DNA of 64,000 nucleotides from Craspedostauros australis (Eukaryota > Bacillariophyta > Bacillariophyceae > Mastogloiales > Achnanthaceae). Location of the stretch: assembly GCA_026770025.1 (NCBI GenBank), contig JAMXDE010000035.1, positions 434,001 through 498,000 of the forward strand, written 5' to 3'. The notes beneath the pieces were generated by a model. It saw only the letters and a list, made by a program, of their open reading frames with translations. It made no database searches and was not told where the DNA came from. Below are positions 11,469-22,500 of this stretch, one piece after another (the stretch's first letter is position 1; each line of letters begins with the position of its first letter). The translations under genes and the position numbers were made by a program.

Positions 11469-13139
11469 ATGACGGCGTACGAGCTCAGGACGGGCACGTT
11501 GGACAGCGACATCAGCGATCCCGTTCAGCTCGCCTTCGACAACTCCTTGGATCCCACAGACAGCGGATTCCCGAACGGTGGTGCAGACCATGGCGTGATC
11601 GAGAAGAAGGCGACCGCCTCCACCTACTCCGGCAGCTACTCCTCCGAAGAGGATCAACGCACTGGCCTCCATGATCAGGAGGGACAGCAGCAGCAACGAA
11701 GGCATCAGGATGGAGGGGACGCCAATTCTCGCGTCTTCTACGATGACCAAGGCAACCACTTTTACTCCAACGAGAGCACGTTCTTCGAGGAGGATACCCA
11801 CTTCTACGAGCTGAGCCAAGCGAGCGGCCAGCAGCACGGCAGCGGCTCCCATCAGTACAGCAGCCAGGACGACACGCGTGACGACACCCACACAACGAAC
11901 GAATCCAGCTATGGCACAACCACCAACTACAGCAGCACGAATGGAAGCACGGAATACAGCACCAGCCACGGCACAGAGTTCAGCAGCAGTCAGCAACGCA
12001 CGCAAGCAAGCAGCCACCAGCACAGCGCTTCCCACACCTCCGGATCGCGAACCAACGACGACTGGGCGACGTCCTCGGTCGGGTCCGCAACCTACGGTTC
12101 CCGCACGCACCAGACCGACCTGGACGGGCTCAGCTTCTTGGAGGAGGAGGAGGAGGAGCACGACGACGATCGTCACGCGGAACGTTCGCGAATGTCTCAC
12201 ACGACGCACACTTACACCACCGCCACGCAGACAACGGGCGATACCACCACAACGTCAGCATCCCACCAGCAGTACAGCGCATCGCAACCTGATAGTGCAG
12301 TCTACACAACGCAGCTTCAATCACGCGCCAGCAACCATAGCGCCAGCAACCACCATCGACCGACCGTCGGCTTTCATACGAATTCGTCATCTCCGTTGCA
12401 GTCCGTTGCATCCAACGGCAGCGTCTCATCGTGGGAGCCAGAAACCACACGCAACGCGTCCTTGTTGGATGATGATGATACCGACGACGGCGAAACGTAC
12501 GCGGACGGCACAACTCTCGGCGGTGACGACCAAACCTACTTCTCGTACGATTCCGATGACAGCACGGAGATGAACGTCCGCGAAACCTTCCGCGAAGTCG
12601 TCAAGAGCTTCAAGAATGGCGATTGCAACTTCGGCGGCGTCATCGGAAGCAACGGCTACGACGATGACGAAGACGACGACGAAGAAACGTACGTGGACTT
12701 TCCGTACACACCTTCCGGCGGCTTGCGCAGCGTGCGATCCACCACATCGTACCGGAGCTCGAGATCGCGACGCAGCATGAGCGGCAACCGCAGCACGACG
12801 AGCAGAACCAGCCGGCGCAGCACGAGCAGTCGACGACGCCGCGGCGGAGAAGCCAGCACGACGCAGGCCTTGTTCGACAAGGTGTCGGCGCTGGGTGAAG
12901 AGTTCATGCAGCTGCAGCTGAGCGGTTCGTCACGGTCGTCGCGAGACAACGAAAGCCGTCACAGCAGTTCGCGTGGCAGCCGCGGTGGTAGTAGCAGGCG
13001 AAGCTCCGGAGGAGGACGCAGCAAAGAACGACCAATGAATATCATGGAATCATTCGTAAGTGACATGGGTGTGCTGATGAATGCATCATGTGAATATGGT
13101 TGGGTTTCTTTGCCCATGCTTTGCAACGATAGCATCTGA
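11469..13139 (+). CDS. Low-complexity Ser/Asp/His/Thr-rich protein, unknown function
   Basis: It starts at an ATG at 11469 and reads 556 residues if unspliced. Composition is dominated by Ser, Thr, Gln, His and Asp, with an acidic run near residues 223-230, a second Asp/Glu-rich run near 397-408 and Arg/Ser-rich basic patches at about 420-530. No fold or catalytic motif is visible, and most of the chain is probably disordered. A good donor (GTAAGT) at 13056 lies exactly at the end of codon 529. An acceptor at 13274-13275 would join in frame to sequence ending at 13407 with a Gln/Arg-rich tail, so the true C-terminus may be that one and the intron would include the CT repeat. The polypyrimidine tract sits far from that acceptor, so the splice is uncertain. 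Confidence 0.7.
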   Translation: MTAYELRTGTLDSDISDPVQLAFDNSLDPTDSGFPNGGADHGVIEKKATASTYSGSYSSEEDQRTGLHDQEGQQQQRRHQDGGDANSRVFYDDQGNHFYSNESTFFEEDTHFYELSQASGQQHGSGSHQYSSQDDTRDDTHTTNESSYGTTTNYSSTNGSTEYSTSHGTEFSSSQQRTQASSHQHSASHTSGSRTNDDWATSSVGSATYGSRTHQTDLDGLSFLEEEEEEHDDDRHAERSRMSHTTHTYTTATQTTGDTTTTSASHQQYSASQPDSAVYTTQLQSRASNHSASNHHRPTVGFHTNSSSPLQSVASNGSVSSWEPETTRNASLLDDDDTDDGETYADGTTLGGDDQTYFSYDSDDSTEMNVRETFREVVKSFKNGDCNFGGVIGSNGYDDDEDDDEETYVDFPYTPSGGLRSVRSTTSYRSSRSRRSMSGNRSTTSRTSRRSTSSRRRRGGEASTTQALFDKVSALGEEFMQLQLSGSSRSSRDNESRHSSSRGSRGGSSRRSSGGGRSKERPMNIMESFVSDMGVLMNASCEYGWVSLPMLCNDSI

Positions 13140-14499
13140 CTCTCTCTCTCTCTCTCTCTCTTTGTCCCTCTGTATCGTTTTCTTTATTTGTCCCTCCATC
13201 CTTCCATGCTTGCATCATCAAACAATTCGCTCAACCCAAACCCTGCCACGCAACGAAACGGAAACGAGCAGCAAGACATCTTCAGCTGCGGCACCCGGAA
13301 CTATTAAAGCGCAGAGGCTGGCACGACGAGAAGAGGAAGCGCATTCACACCGCAGGCAGCAGCAACAGCAGCAGCGACAGCGACAACCCAAAACGCAATT
13401 GGACTGATTGACTCCGTCCAATTACAAGGGGCTGACGCCCGCTCATCACTTGATGCATGCTGACCTCCCTTGTTCAGATCACAAACAAAACCACAGACAC
13501 AGACACAGACACAGACACAAACGCACATGCATATGGAAATGCATATGGAAGTCCAGCACACACTACGATTAGACGGAGGACAACGGCGCTCCATTCATGC
13601 CATACCACACACGCATTTGGTGGGAGAGAAGGCACGTTCCCCCATCATACATATCTTCCTGCAAGTATCAAACCCTTCATGCGGATTTGCCGAAGACGAC
13701 TCAGCACCACAACAACATGTTGCTGCGTCTCTTCGAGCCAAACCTTGTTCCTCCCCACCATCGTCACCCTCCGTCACACCATGTCACTCTCAAACTTCTA
13801 CCAACAACATCACTGTGCAGTCACCGCTTGTAAAAGTACAGAATAAATGTAATGCTTCGTAAGATGTGAATGTGAGATCATTTGAGTTTCGAGTCGAGCA
13901 GAGAAGAGAAGAGGAGAACTGTGTTGAAAGCTGAACAACTCTTCAGTGTTTGAGTGAGTGATCTAGTCTCAATGTAGCCTTTCGTGTGAACACGTGATTG
14001 ACGATCGGTGAAAGTGGCGAAACGCCCACATTTTCGTCGCCACATTTTGGCCCACGAACCTTCGAACAGAACGAAAAAAGATGCACGGCGCACCTCCGTG
14101 ACAACCCAACGCATTCTTTTGGTAGATGTTCTTTCGCCATTTGATTCTGCATCACAGAAACGTCAACAAAAGCATACGCTGTGGCGCCGATGATTCTAAA
14201 CCGACCAGAGTGACCGGCACGAACAAGGGCTTCAACTCATAGTACCAACCAACACTCTACACGCATTCCAAAGCATCAGTGCCGGTGCCAGTGCCAAATA
14301 CAAGGAGTAGCTCGTACTCTCCCAAGCCAGGACTTGTCACTGCCACATTTGCGAACTTCATCTCACCAGCAACGTCGTCATCAACATCAAAGCGTCACTT
14401 CCAGTGGAGTCCTCGACGACAGCTCACGACACCCAGCATACCATCGAACAACGAATACTCGCACACTTCGCCGTGGAAACGAAGAGAGATTTGCATACC
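13140..14499. other. Possible last exon, microsatellites and intergenic DNA
   Basis: A CT dinucleotide run covers about 13139-13161. A possible final exon of the upstream gene lies at 13276-13407. An ACAGAC-type repeat lies near 13492-13525. From 13410 to the ATG at 14500 I see only low-complexity frames and no gene. Confidence 0.5.
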
Positions 14500-15570
14500 A
14501 TGTCCCCATGGTCCAATATGAACCACATGGCCCCGACCAACCACCAACAGTTTTCCGAGCTGCAGAAGGATGCAAATCGACGTAGGCAAGCCAATGGCCG
14601 ACGTGTCACGAGCATTCTCACGCTGGTGGGGCTGACGTCGCTCTTTCTGGCCGACCGCGTCAACTTCACTGTTTTCGATGCGCGGCGCAGCCTGTCTGTG
14701 CAGAGCAGCAACGACATGACGTACCTGCGACACCAGCGACCCTCGAATCTGCCACCCAAGTACGAAACGTACACTGAGGAATGGCATGGCCCTTCGATGA
14801 GCAGCAACCGTGATCGTAGCGGCAACGACGGCACCACGCACGATCTCCTTTGGAACTGGAGCCGGTATTCTCAGAACAAACCATTCCGTAGTCGACGGTT
14901 GTTGATCGCCGCATTCGTCGATACCACCAACGACGTTCCATCTCGTGAGATTGCCGCCACCATCAACAAAGCCTACGCTTACGAATGGAATGTGGATTAC
15001 GTGACGCTGCAGTACAGCAGCGCAACCTCGGATGACATGATGTACTTCCGGAAAGCCATCATGCGTTTGCGACTGCTGTTCGCTGCGGTGGAAGCACAAT
15101 ACGACAACATCCTGCTCTTGGACGGCACGAGCATGATGATGGACATGCAGAAGGACGTTGTGGAGCTCATGCCATCGTCATCGTCGTCCAAGAACGCCAC
15201 TATGGTCGTGGCGCCCAAGTTGTTTGCGGCATCTCGAACGCACACCTTCCGCATCCATTCCCATTGTCAACTGTGGAATGTGCAGCAAGCTCGCACAATC
15301 CTCAAAGATTGGTACGAGGTCGTCATAGATGTCGATTCGGAGATCAATCGAAACTACAAGACGAGGTACCTGCAGTACGTCTTGCGCCACCACACGCAGC
15401 ACGTGCAAGCGGTGGACACCTCCATCTTGGGCAGCCCCAATTTGGAGACGTCGTATGTTGGGCGGTACGACAAGGACATTGGCATCGCGCAAATGAAGAA
15501 GGATGCCACATCCATTTGCAAATCGCACGCAACCCGCTGCAAGTTGGAAAATGTCGCTATGCAATTTTAA
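14500..15570 (+). CDS. Type II membrane protein, glycosyltransferase-like
   Basis: A 356-residue protein starting at the ATG at 14500; the frame is open further upstream but without an earlier ATG. A short basic cytoplasmic tail precedes one membrane helix at about residues 35-53, giving the type II topology typical of Golgi enzymes. The lumenal part begins a Rossmann-like segment at RRLLIAAF and continues with an AAVEAQYDNILLLDG stretch. That stretch has the position and pattern of the GT-A 'D-x-D' strand, although the second acidic residue is missing (DGT). Cysteines near the C-terminus may pair. The family is not certain: GT-A nucleotide-sugar transferase is the best reading, and a non-catalytic relative is possible. 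It is convergent with the amine oxidase gene, with only 79 bases between stops. Confidence 0.55.
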   Translation: MSPWSNMNHMAPTNHQQFSELQKDANRRRQANGRRVTSILTLVGLTSLFLADRVNFTVFDARRSLSVQSSNDMTYLRHQRPSNLPPKYETYTEEWHGPSMSSNRDRSGNDGTTHDLLWNWSRYSQNKPFRSRRLLIAAFVDTTNDVPSREIAATINKAYAYEWNVDYVTLQYSSATSDDMMYFRKAIMRLRLLFAAVEAQYDNILLLDGTSMMMDMQKDVVELMPSSSSSKNATMVVAPKLFAASRTHTFRIHSHCQLWNVQQARTILKDWYEVVIDVDSEINRNYKTRYLQYVLRHHTQHVQAVDTSILGSPNLETSYVGRYDKDIGIAQMKKDATSICKSHATRCKLENVAMQF

Positions 15571-15649
15571 CCCTTATATAGTCTTACATGAGGATGTACC
15601 CGTAAATAAGTGTGGAGCACTCGTTGAGGACTCCAATTTAACTTTGCAG

Positions 15650-18600
15650 TTACAATGCTGCTGCGAGATCATTGGCCGCCCGAATCCCGCTGTCGTACGC
15701 GCCGCTGGTGGTGCCATAATCCTCCACATTCGTGGCTTCCCCCGCGAAGTAGAGAACCTCCTCCAATGGCTTCCTCAGTAGTTCGCGATATTCTGCATCA
15801 TTTGGTTGCATCGCAAAGGAATGGGTGCCTCTTGCGTATTCGTCTTCGTCCCAGCGTGTGACATGGACGCTGGTGGGACGAGGTAGAACGGTATCATCTT
15901 CATACGGCAGGAATGCCTGCTGCAATCGTTTCATGATGAGATCTACAATGGCGTCTTCAGATTGATTCTCGAGACTGTCCGCCACATGCGCAACCAAGAT
16001 GGCAGGCGCATCATCGTCTTTCCGCGCCGCCCGGGCATTGAAGAAGAGGGTGAAAAGTCCGAAGGTTGCTGTGGATTGCTGCTGCACCATGCTGAGCCAG
16101 ATGTCCTCATCTTTGGGCCACCAATCATCTGCAGTATCCCATTGCAGTATGCATTTATTGATGGACGCAAATCCGATGGCATCGATGGCCTGCTGCTTCG
16201 TGGACGGCAGCGGCGGTGTGAATCGGATGGCGCTGCGATCTTTCAAGACACCCAATGGGACGGTCACTATCACCTTTGGTGCATCGGCCTTGTAGAGCTG
16301 CCCATCCCGTTGAAAGATGACCTCGGCAAAAGGTTTGCCGTCGGCATCGAATCGTTGATAGTGGATATCCGAGACGACCGCTCCCAGCTCCGTCTTTGCG
16401 TCAGGCGCGAGACTCTGAATGAGGCTTTGGAATCCCGTATCGACCCACAGCTGCGCATCGACATCGGCATCATCGCCGAGTGATGCGAGCGTGCTGGCGA
16501 CCGAGATCTGCTCGACCGGGCCGCCACCCAGACGAGTGAGGATTTCGGTATTGAGCATGCTGCGCAGGAATGCCCTGCCTTCTTCATCCTTGTCATTCAA
16601 GTACAATTCTTCGTACAGCGCCAAATAGTCGAAGTAGCTGAGATCGTCGTCGATGCCCCCGTTGTGATCGCGCTCGTATTGCAGGTAGGTGACGAATCCG
16701 TCCTTGCCATTCCAGTACCATCGCAGCATGTTTCGCTCGTGGGGTGTGGACCATTTGCCGAGATCTCGCGTCGGCCAGGCGTCGGGATCGAGCGGGTCAT
16801 CGGATTCGATCTGGTAGAATTCGAGGTTGTCGTAGTTGTAGGACACGTCTGCAGCTTTGCCGCGATCCTCCGAGGACGATGTGGTGTTGTTGGCCACATC
16901 CATCCAGAGCTGCGCGAGTGGTGTGTTGGCCGGGATGAAGGCGCTGCCAGTTTCCACGGCAGTGCTTGTGGCGGTGATCAATCTGCGATTCGTTTGGGTG
17001 AGATCGGTCGTCTGGCAGCGACCTCCGAGTTTTGAATTGGCCTCGAGGATGACGAAGTTGTTGATGCCGTGCGTCTCCTCCAGCTGCTTTGCCGCGGCCA
17101 ATCCCGCCAGTCCACCTCCGATGATGATGACTTCGAATGAACCGAAGAGCTCGACGGGAGTCGGTGTTGGAGAAGATGTCGGTGGGATGGTGTCAGCTGG
17201 TTCATCGACGACGGATGGAGCGGATGATGGTGTTTGGGTCTCTGGTGTGCTGGTGGGTGGTGTGCTGGTGGGTGCTGCGCTTGTGGGTGCTGCGCTTGTG
17301 GGTGTTGCACTTGCGTCACTGTTGTCCCCATTGTCCCCGTTGTCCCCGCCATTATCCCCACCACCATCGCCACCACCACCATTGTCGCCACCCATAGCCG
17401 TGGGCGTGCTGCTGGGCGTACCACCCATGGTGGGCATGGGCGTGACATCGACGGATCGACCGACGGATTGGTCGGCATTGCTGTCGTCGTTCTCCAACGT
17501 GAGGAGGAAGTAGACCGGGACCGACACGATGCACATGAAGCAGCAGCACAGAATGCAGAGCAAGCACAAGAGCCGTTTGCGACGACTGTCGGCACGCTTG
17601 TGGAGTTCGGCGGAATGGACGACGTCGTCATCAAGTGGCTTGACACATTGATCACCATATTCCACGGCCAATTCGTCGTTGGGACATTCTCCCAGAACCT
17701 TCATGGTCTCGGCGTGAACGCCGCTCGTGTCGGTGTGCTTCGTGGAATCCATGGAATCGTCGTTGGCGGTGATGAGGGTGTGATCGGCGGGCGATTTCGG
17801 TGTGGCGTTGGAGATGGCCGGGGTGGGGGCCCGATGCGGACTGTCGGCAGCGAGCAGCGGCGATTGTTCGATCGACGTGAGGAGGTTCGCGAGATTGGAA
17901 CCACGTTCGGAGGTGGAATCGTCGCTGGTCATGCTGGTGTTGTAATCCTCAGTGTGGACGAGTGCCGGCTGACGCAATGCGTGGAGCATGGGCTTCGTGG
18001 AGGACGTGAGGTCGCTGATGCCGCTGTCGTTGAGTTGGGCTCGGCGGGCGCTGCCAAAGGACCTGCTGCTGGACAAGGAGGCGTTGTCGGAGAAGAGGAC
18101 GTTCTCTCCATCGATCGATGCATTCAGCGGCTCCAGCAGGCTGTTGGAGACGGCCGAGAGCGCGATCTGATCCTCGGATCGGTGGGCGATGGGCGAGACG
18201 GTGGGCGTGCCGCCATGGCGTGCGGGCGTCAGTGGCAGCTGCGCGTCGGGCGTCGGCGATGAGGAGGGCGTGGCCAGGATGGCGGCCGGCAGCATGATCG
18301 GGACGGAGCCCTGGTCCGCTGCATGCGCTTGGAAGCCGGTGGACAGCTTGGAACGGATGCGCTGGCGTCGCTGGGCCTCTTCCAGCAGCAGCTCCTTGCG
18401 GCTGTCGGCCGAGGAGATGGAGGCGTGCGATTGCGATGTCACGGAAGACACCGGAGATGGCAATCTGAGGAAGGGAGATGTTCGGACATCGTCCTTGTCA
18501 TCGTTGTCATCATTGATGTCCTTGTCATCCTTGTCATCATTGATGTCCTTGATGTCCTTGTTGGATGCAACTTCTTCTTCATCTCCGTTGGTGAAGCGAG

Positions 18601-18856
18601 AACGCAGCCGACGGCGACGTTCCTGTTCCTGTGCGAGCTTGTCCCAGATGGCACCTGATTCTGCTGATGCTGTTGCAGGCAACGGCATCTCTGGTGATGG
18701 CATCTCTGATTCCGTGGATGGAGGCATCTCTGGTGATGGAGATGGCCTCGTGAGCTCCCCTTGCTCTTCGGAAGGTGGTGTCATGGTCATCGTCATCGTC
18801 ATAGTCGCACTACTATTCACAGTGCTCTCCTCTTGTGCATTGCTTGCGAGATTCAT
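15650..18856 (-). CDS. Membrane-tethered flavin amine oxidase (polyamine/monoamine oxidase type)
   Basis: A 1068-residue protein from the ATG at 18856; the frame is open a little further upstream without ATG. Residues 1-420 are a long, probably disordered Ser/Pro/Asp-rich cytoplasmic region containing a (T-M)n run and a KDI/NDDKDD repeat. A Cys-rich membrane helix lies at about 427-450. A Gly/Asn/Asp- and Pro/Thr/Ser-rich stalk follows (451-565). The catalytic module begins at about 572 with the FAD dinucleotide motif VIIIGGGLAGLAAA, then ILEA and GGR. It ends with LYFAGEAT and YGTTSGAYDSGIRAA, the closing FAD-binding signature of the family. Family enzymes oxidise amines with release of hydrogen peroxide and an aldehyde. 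The topology puts the oxidase outside the cytosol. The substrate is unknown. Confidence 0.88.
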   Translation of the reverse strand: MNLASNAQEESTVNSSATMTMTMTMTPPSEEQGELTRPSPSPEMPPSTESEMPSPEMPLPATASAESGAIWDKLAQEQERRRRLRSRFTNGDEEEVASNKDIKDINDDKDDKDINDDNDDKDDVRTSPFLRLPSPVSSVTSQSHASISSADSRKELLLEEAQRRQRIRSKLSTGFQAHAADQGSVPIMLPAAILATPSSSPTPDAQLPLTPARHGGTPTVSPIAHRSEDQIALSAVSNSLLEPLNASIDGENVLFSDNASLSSSRSFGSARRAQLNDSGISDLTSSTKPMLHALRQPALVHTEDYNTSMTSDDSTSERGSNLANLLTSIEQSPLLAADSPHRAPTPAISNATPKSPADHTLITANDDSMDSTKHTDTSGVHAETMKVLGECPNDELAVEYGDQCVKPLDDDVVHSAELHKRADSRRKRLLCLLCILCCCFMCIVSVPVYFLLTLENDDSNADQSVGRSVDVTPMPTMGGTPSSTPTAMGGDNGGGGDGGGDNGGDNGDNGDNSDASATPTSAAPTSAAPTSTPPTSTPETQTPSSAPSVVDEPADTIPPTSSPTPTPVELFGSFEVIIIGGGLAGLAAAKQLEETHGINNFVILEANSKLGGRCQTTDLTQTNRRLITATSTAVETGSAFIPANTPLAQLWMDVANNTTSSSEDRGKAADVSYNYDNLEFYQIESDDPLDPDAWPTRDLGKWSTPHERNMLRWYWNGKDGFVTYLQYERDHNGGIDDDLSYFDYLALYEELYLNDKDEEGRAFLRSMLNTEILTRLGGGPVEQISVASTLASLGDDADVDAQLWVDTGFQSLIQSLAPDAKTELGAVVSDIHYQRFDADGKPFAEVIFQRDGQLYKADAPKVIVTVPLGVLKDRSAIRFTPPLPSTKQQAIDAIGFASINKCILQWDTADDWWPKDEDIWLSMVQQQSTATFGLFTLFFNARAARKDDDAPAILVAHVADSLENQSEDAIVDLIMKRLQQAFLPYEDDTVLPRPTSVHVTRWDEDEYARGTHSFAMQPNDAEYRELLRKPLEEVLYFAGEATNVEDYGTTSGAYDSGIRAANDLAAAL

Positions 18857-19507
18857 TCTCTTTGGATAATGACAATGACGACCAAGTGTGATGATGCGGT
18901 GTGGCAGTTCTTTGGAAGCTGTCGCTGCAACAACAACAGCACCATACAATATAGTAGAATACTATACTATTATAAGCCACAAGCCACAAGCCACCAGTAC
19001 GAATGCAATTATGATGCAATTATGATGGCTCCAGCTCCTCTCATCAGGAATTCCGATGGCGGATTTTGCCTTCCGCCAAATCAAGGCGACTGTTCAAATC
19101 GTTGGCGCCAAACCACGAACAGCGTCTGGAGGGAGCTTTTTGTGACCCCAAATTTTGCTTCAACATTTCTCCGTTGCACGTCCGACCGTTACGCCTGCAT
19201 GACATACCTCCAGCGGCAACGTGGCAACGGATAAATCATCGGATCATGGGATCACAAAATGAAGTTTTGACCGCCATCGTGGGGGAATCTTCAGCATGAT
19301 GCAGCGTCCATTCGGATGGTGTCATGCAGTACTGCAGGTATACAATACTCTCTCAACAATCTACTATACTATTCCTGTTGCTCTATCGTGCTCTACCACT
19401 CACTCTTTGTGAGTACAAGATGCATGTTGCTTTTGCGAAAAATGAATAATACTGAAATATAATGGATGATATCGACATGTAACATTCTCATACTAGTCCA
19501 GAGCTTC
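18857..19507. other. Intergenic region between two minus-strand genes
   Basis: This 651-base stretch separates the receptor stop (19508) from the amine oxidase start (18856), both on the minus strand. It must contain the receptor terminator and the amine oxidase promoter. No gene or repeat is recognised. Confidence 0.45.
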
Positions 19508-22500
19508 TCAGAACCGCTCCATCGTCACAAATTGACCGGACCGCTCCGAGATCGACCATCGCTTGTTGGATTTGGTGCTGTTGCTAATACCACCACCACC
19601 ATCCACACCACCATGAAGCGACGCGTTCAAACCGACGGTGCTGTGCGTGCTGTTGCCTTGGCTGTTGCGTGCATCGTACTTGCGATAATCCTGCAGGCTC
19701 CTCAGCGAATGATCGCCCGACGAGAGCCGCGCACCGCTCGTCCCCATCATCCCTGCGACCTGATTGTGCTCCAACGACGACAGGATCGTCATGCTGTCGC
19801 TGGATTGCAACACGCGCTCCGACTGAATCTCGTAGCACAGCGCCTCGTTCAGCTCCTCCAGCTTGCGGCCCAGCCGGATTCTAGCGTATTCGCCGCCCAG
19901 CGCGGTCGTCTGCTCCGTGTACAGCTGCAGCGTCTTCATCACCTGCAGCTGCGCGTCCACGAAGATGAATTCGTCCTCGAACAGCATGCGGATGGCGATC
20001 GAGGCGGACTTCTCCAGCTCGCCCTTGATCAGGAAGTACTTGGCATGCTCCGCCTCCACCTGCTGCAGCCGCCCCGTGGATCCCACCTCGGCGAACAGCT
20101 CCGACGTGCCTCGTGGTTGCAGCAGCTTGCGTTTCTCGGACTCGTACAGTTCCTGAATCTCCTTCAGGTGCTCCATGGCCTGCCCGTCGTCGGGGAATCC
20201 CATCTCCAGCAGAAGCAGGTACCCGCGGATGCGCACCAAGTACACATTGAACAGCTTCTCCTCGCGCTTCAGACTGCCCCATCCCGTCTCGATGCCTTGG
20301 TCGACGATCTCCACGTCCATGTCGCGGGAGATCTGCAAGTCGCGGTTACCCAGCTCCATGATCTTATCCGGCTGATCATGGTCATCCTTGATCGTCAGCA
20401 GGAACATGCCGCGGTTGAAGTAACGGTTCGACAGATGCTGCATGAAGTCAAGGCAGTTCGGCGTCCAGCCTTCCGCGGCGTAGAATTCGTCGTACAGGTC
20501 TTCACCCACGCGGATGGCATCGTGGTAGTACGAAGTGCCTCTCTTGATCAGCTGCTTCTTCGTGATGCCGTACATCACGTCCACACCGCTCTGCTGCATC
20601 TCGCGGTAGATCGCGAGCAACGTGTTGCCCAGGTTGTTGCACACCACGCCGATGGCCTTCTTGTTATTCAGGCCCCGGAAGACGCCCAGCGAATCTACCA
20701 GCACGTGATACGCCGTACCCAACTCTCCCGCGTAGAACGCTTCATTCGCCAGCTTGATCACGCGGTACAGCGTGTCCATGGTGTTCGAGACGTTGATGAT
20801 CTCTTTCGAGCCCTTGTTCTGGTCGACGGTGGGAGGGTCGTGGCTCGTGTCATTCTTGTTCAGACAACGGATCAGATCCAGCAGGTACAGCATGGGTTCC
20901 GTGATCGACTGGGTGACAACATAGGAGGTGTAGATGGTGGCGACGATGGATATGGCGATAGCGATGCACACAATCACGATGCCGATCGTCGTCTCCCTCC
21001 GCAGTTCATCTTCGGCAGTCTCGAATGGTTGCAATATCTCTTCGATCGATTGACCCAGCGCCAACGAGTAAATGATGTGCTTTGAATTGACGTTGATCCC
21101 GCTGGTGAAATCGGATGCGTTGACAAACTTGATGGAGTTGACATATACCGGTTCGTATGCAATGTATGAATCCACCACTGTATCAACGTCCACAAACAAA
21201 CCAATTCGGACGGTGGACGCCTTGCCAGCGTTCATGTCACTCGAGATTTTCGCCGCTTCCCGCGCTTGCTTTTGGCATTTTGGCGTGGAGGTGTCGCATG
21301 CGTAGTGGGATCCTGAGAACAAGTCGAATTCGACTTGGATGTCATCGCTGTTTTGAGAGGACGACCCGAGCACAATCTGCGGAGCTGACGAGTTGGTGCC
21401 GGGCGTTAGCAGCGCACGGACTCCATTCTTCAACAGCGGCGTCCGACGTTCGTTCATGATGTCAAAAATATTGTCCGTGGTGAAATCGAGGAGCACTTGG
21501 CCGACGTACTCTTCGGTGTTTGGGTTCACCAAGGAGAATGTCGCGCTTTGGGCTGTGCTGCCATCGACGAACTCGTATGGCGCTGTCAGATGAAATGACC
21601 TCGGCTCTACACCCGGTGGGGGATTTGCCAGCATCTTTCCAGTGTGATACCATACTCGACATCTGCGAGTGGAAATCGAGTAGAGCATAGTTTTTACGGT
21701 GTCATGCGAATGAATGAGCATGTGATGGGAGAGGCAATGGATTGGATGGGTGAATCAATTGGTGGATGTGCGACGAAATGGGTAAATGCATGTCTTTATC
21801 CAGTGATGCAGAAAGTCACAGCAAGGTGCAAGCGAAGAGCGCCATGCACGAAGTCTCAGCAGAAGCAACAGCCAATCTGTTGCACGCACAGTGCACAGGC
21901 ACAAGAGACAGGCGCGCACTCACCTTACGTCAAGCCCATGCTTTCCAATTGGACAAAGATCGGGTCGGTACACGTTTCCTTGATTTTCCTCCGTTGACTC
22001 CCAGTACGCCACCATGCCCTGCAGAGAGTTGTCGCAACCCTGGTCGGCAATGCTCAACCCATCTGCTTCGAATCCGACAAAACGCCCAATGCCATTCTCA
22101 TTCGTAGGATCGTAATTTTGGAGCGCTGCGAAAATCGGAATTGCGGAAATGGCCCGCAGCCGATCGTACATCGTGCTGTGCATATTGAGCGCTGCGTACG
22201 GATCGTCCGCATCCAGCAATGTTTCGTTGGGCACATCTTGAATGTTTTCGTACCACACGGTGCTCGCTGGTGTCACTCCGACGTTCGGGTAACTCGTGTC
22301 CTGGCGTTCTCCATCCTTGCCGTTTCTGTCTTTTTCGACGAAGTAGTATGGTAGTTGCTTGCGCCGTTGAGACACTTCGTAATCCTGGCAGCCCGGGTAA
22401 CCCTCATGCCACGCGCAGTCGCAGACAAAGTTCTCCTTCGCCCACGGGCATTCGTCCACGAAATTGTAGACGCTGCACTGCGAGATCGTCGACGATATCT

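Noticed and set aside
11313-12209. 298-codon minus-strand ORF rich in Val/Ala/Leu
   Set aside because: Complement of the Ser/Thr/His-rich gene on the plus strand; no conserved feature.
13492-13525. Short spaced repeats resembling a CRISPR or tandem array
   Set aside because: A simple ACAGAC-type microsatellite in a eukaryotic genome; no spacers.
14395-15099. 234-codon minus-strand ORF
   Set aside because: Antisense to the glycosyltransferase-like gene, no motif.
17234-18262. 342-codon plus-strand ORF with a (GCCACG)-type repeat
   Set aside because: Antisense to the amine oxidase stalk; the Cys/Gly repeat is the reverse of the Pro/Thr repeats.
19466-21085. 539-codon plus-strand ORF opposite the Cache receptor
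   Set aside because: Antisense shadow: the minus strand carries membrane helices and TPR-like sequence, while the plus frame is Gln/His/Leu-rich without motifs.
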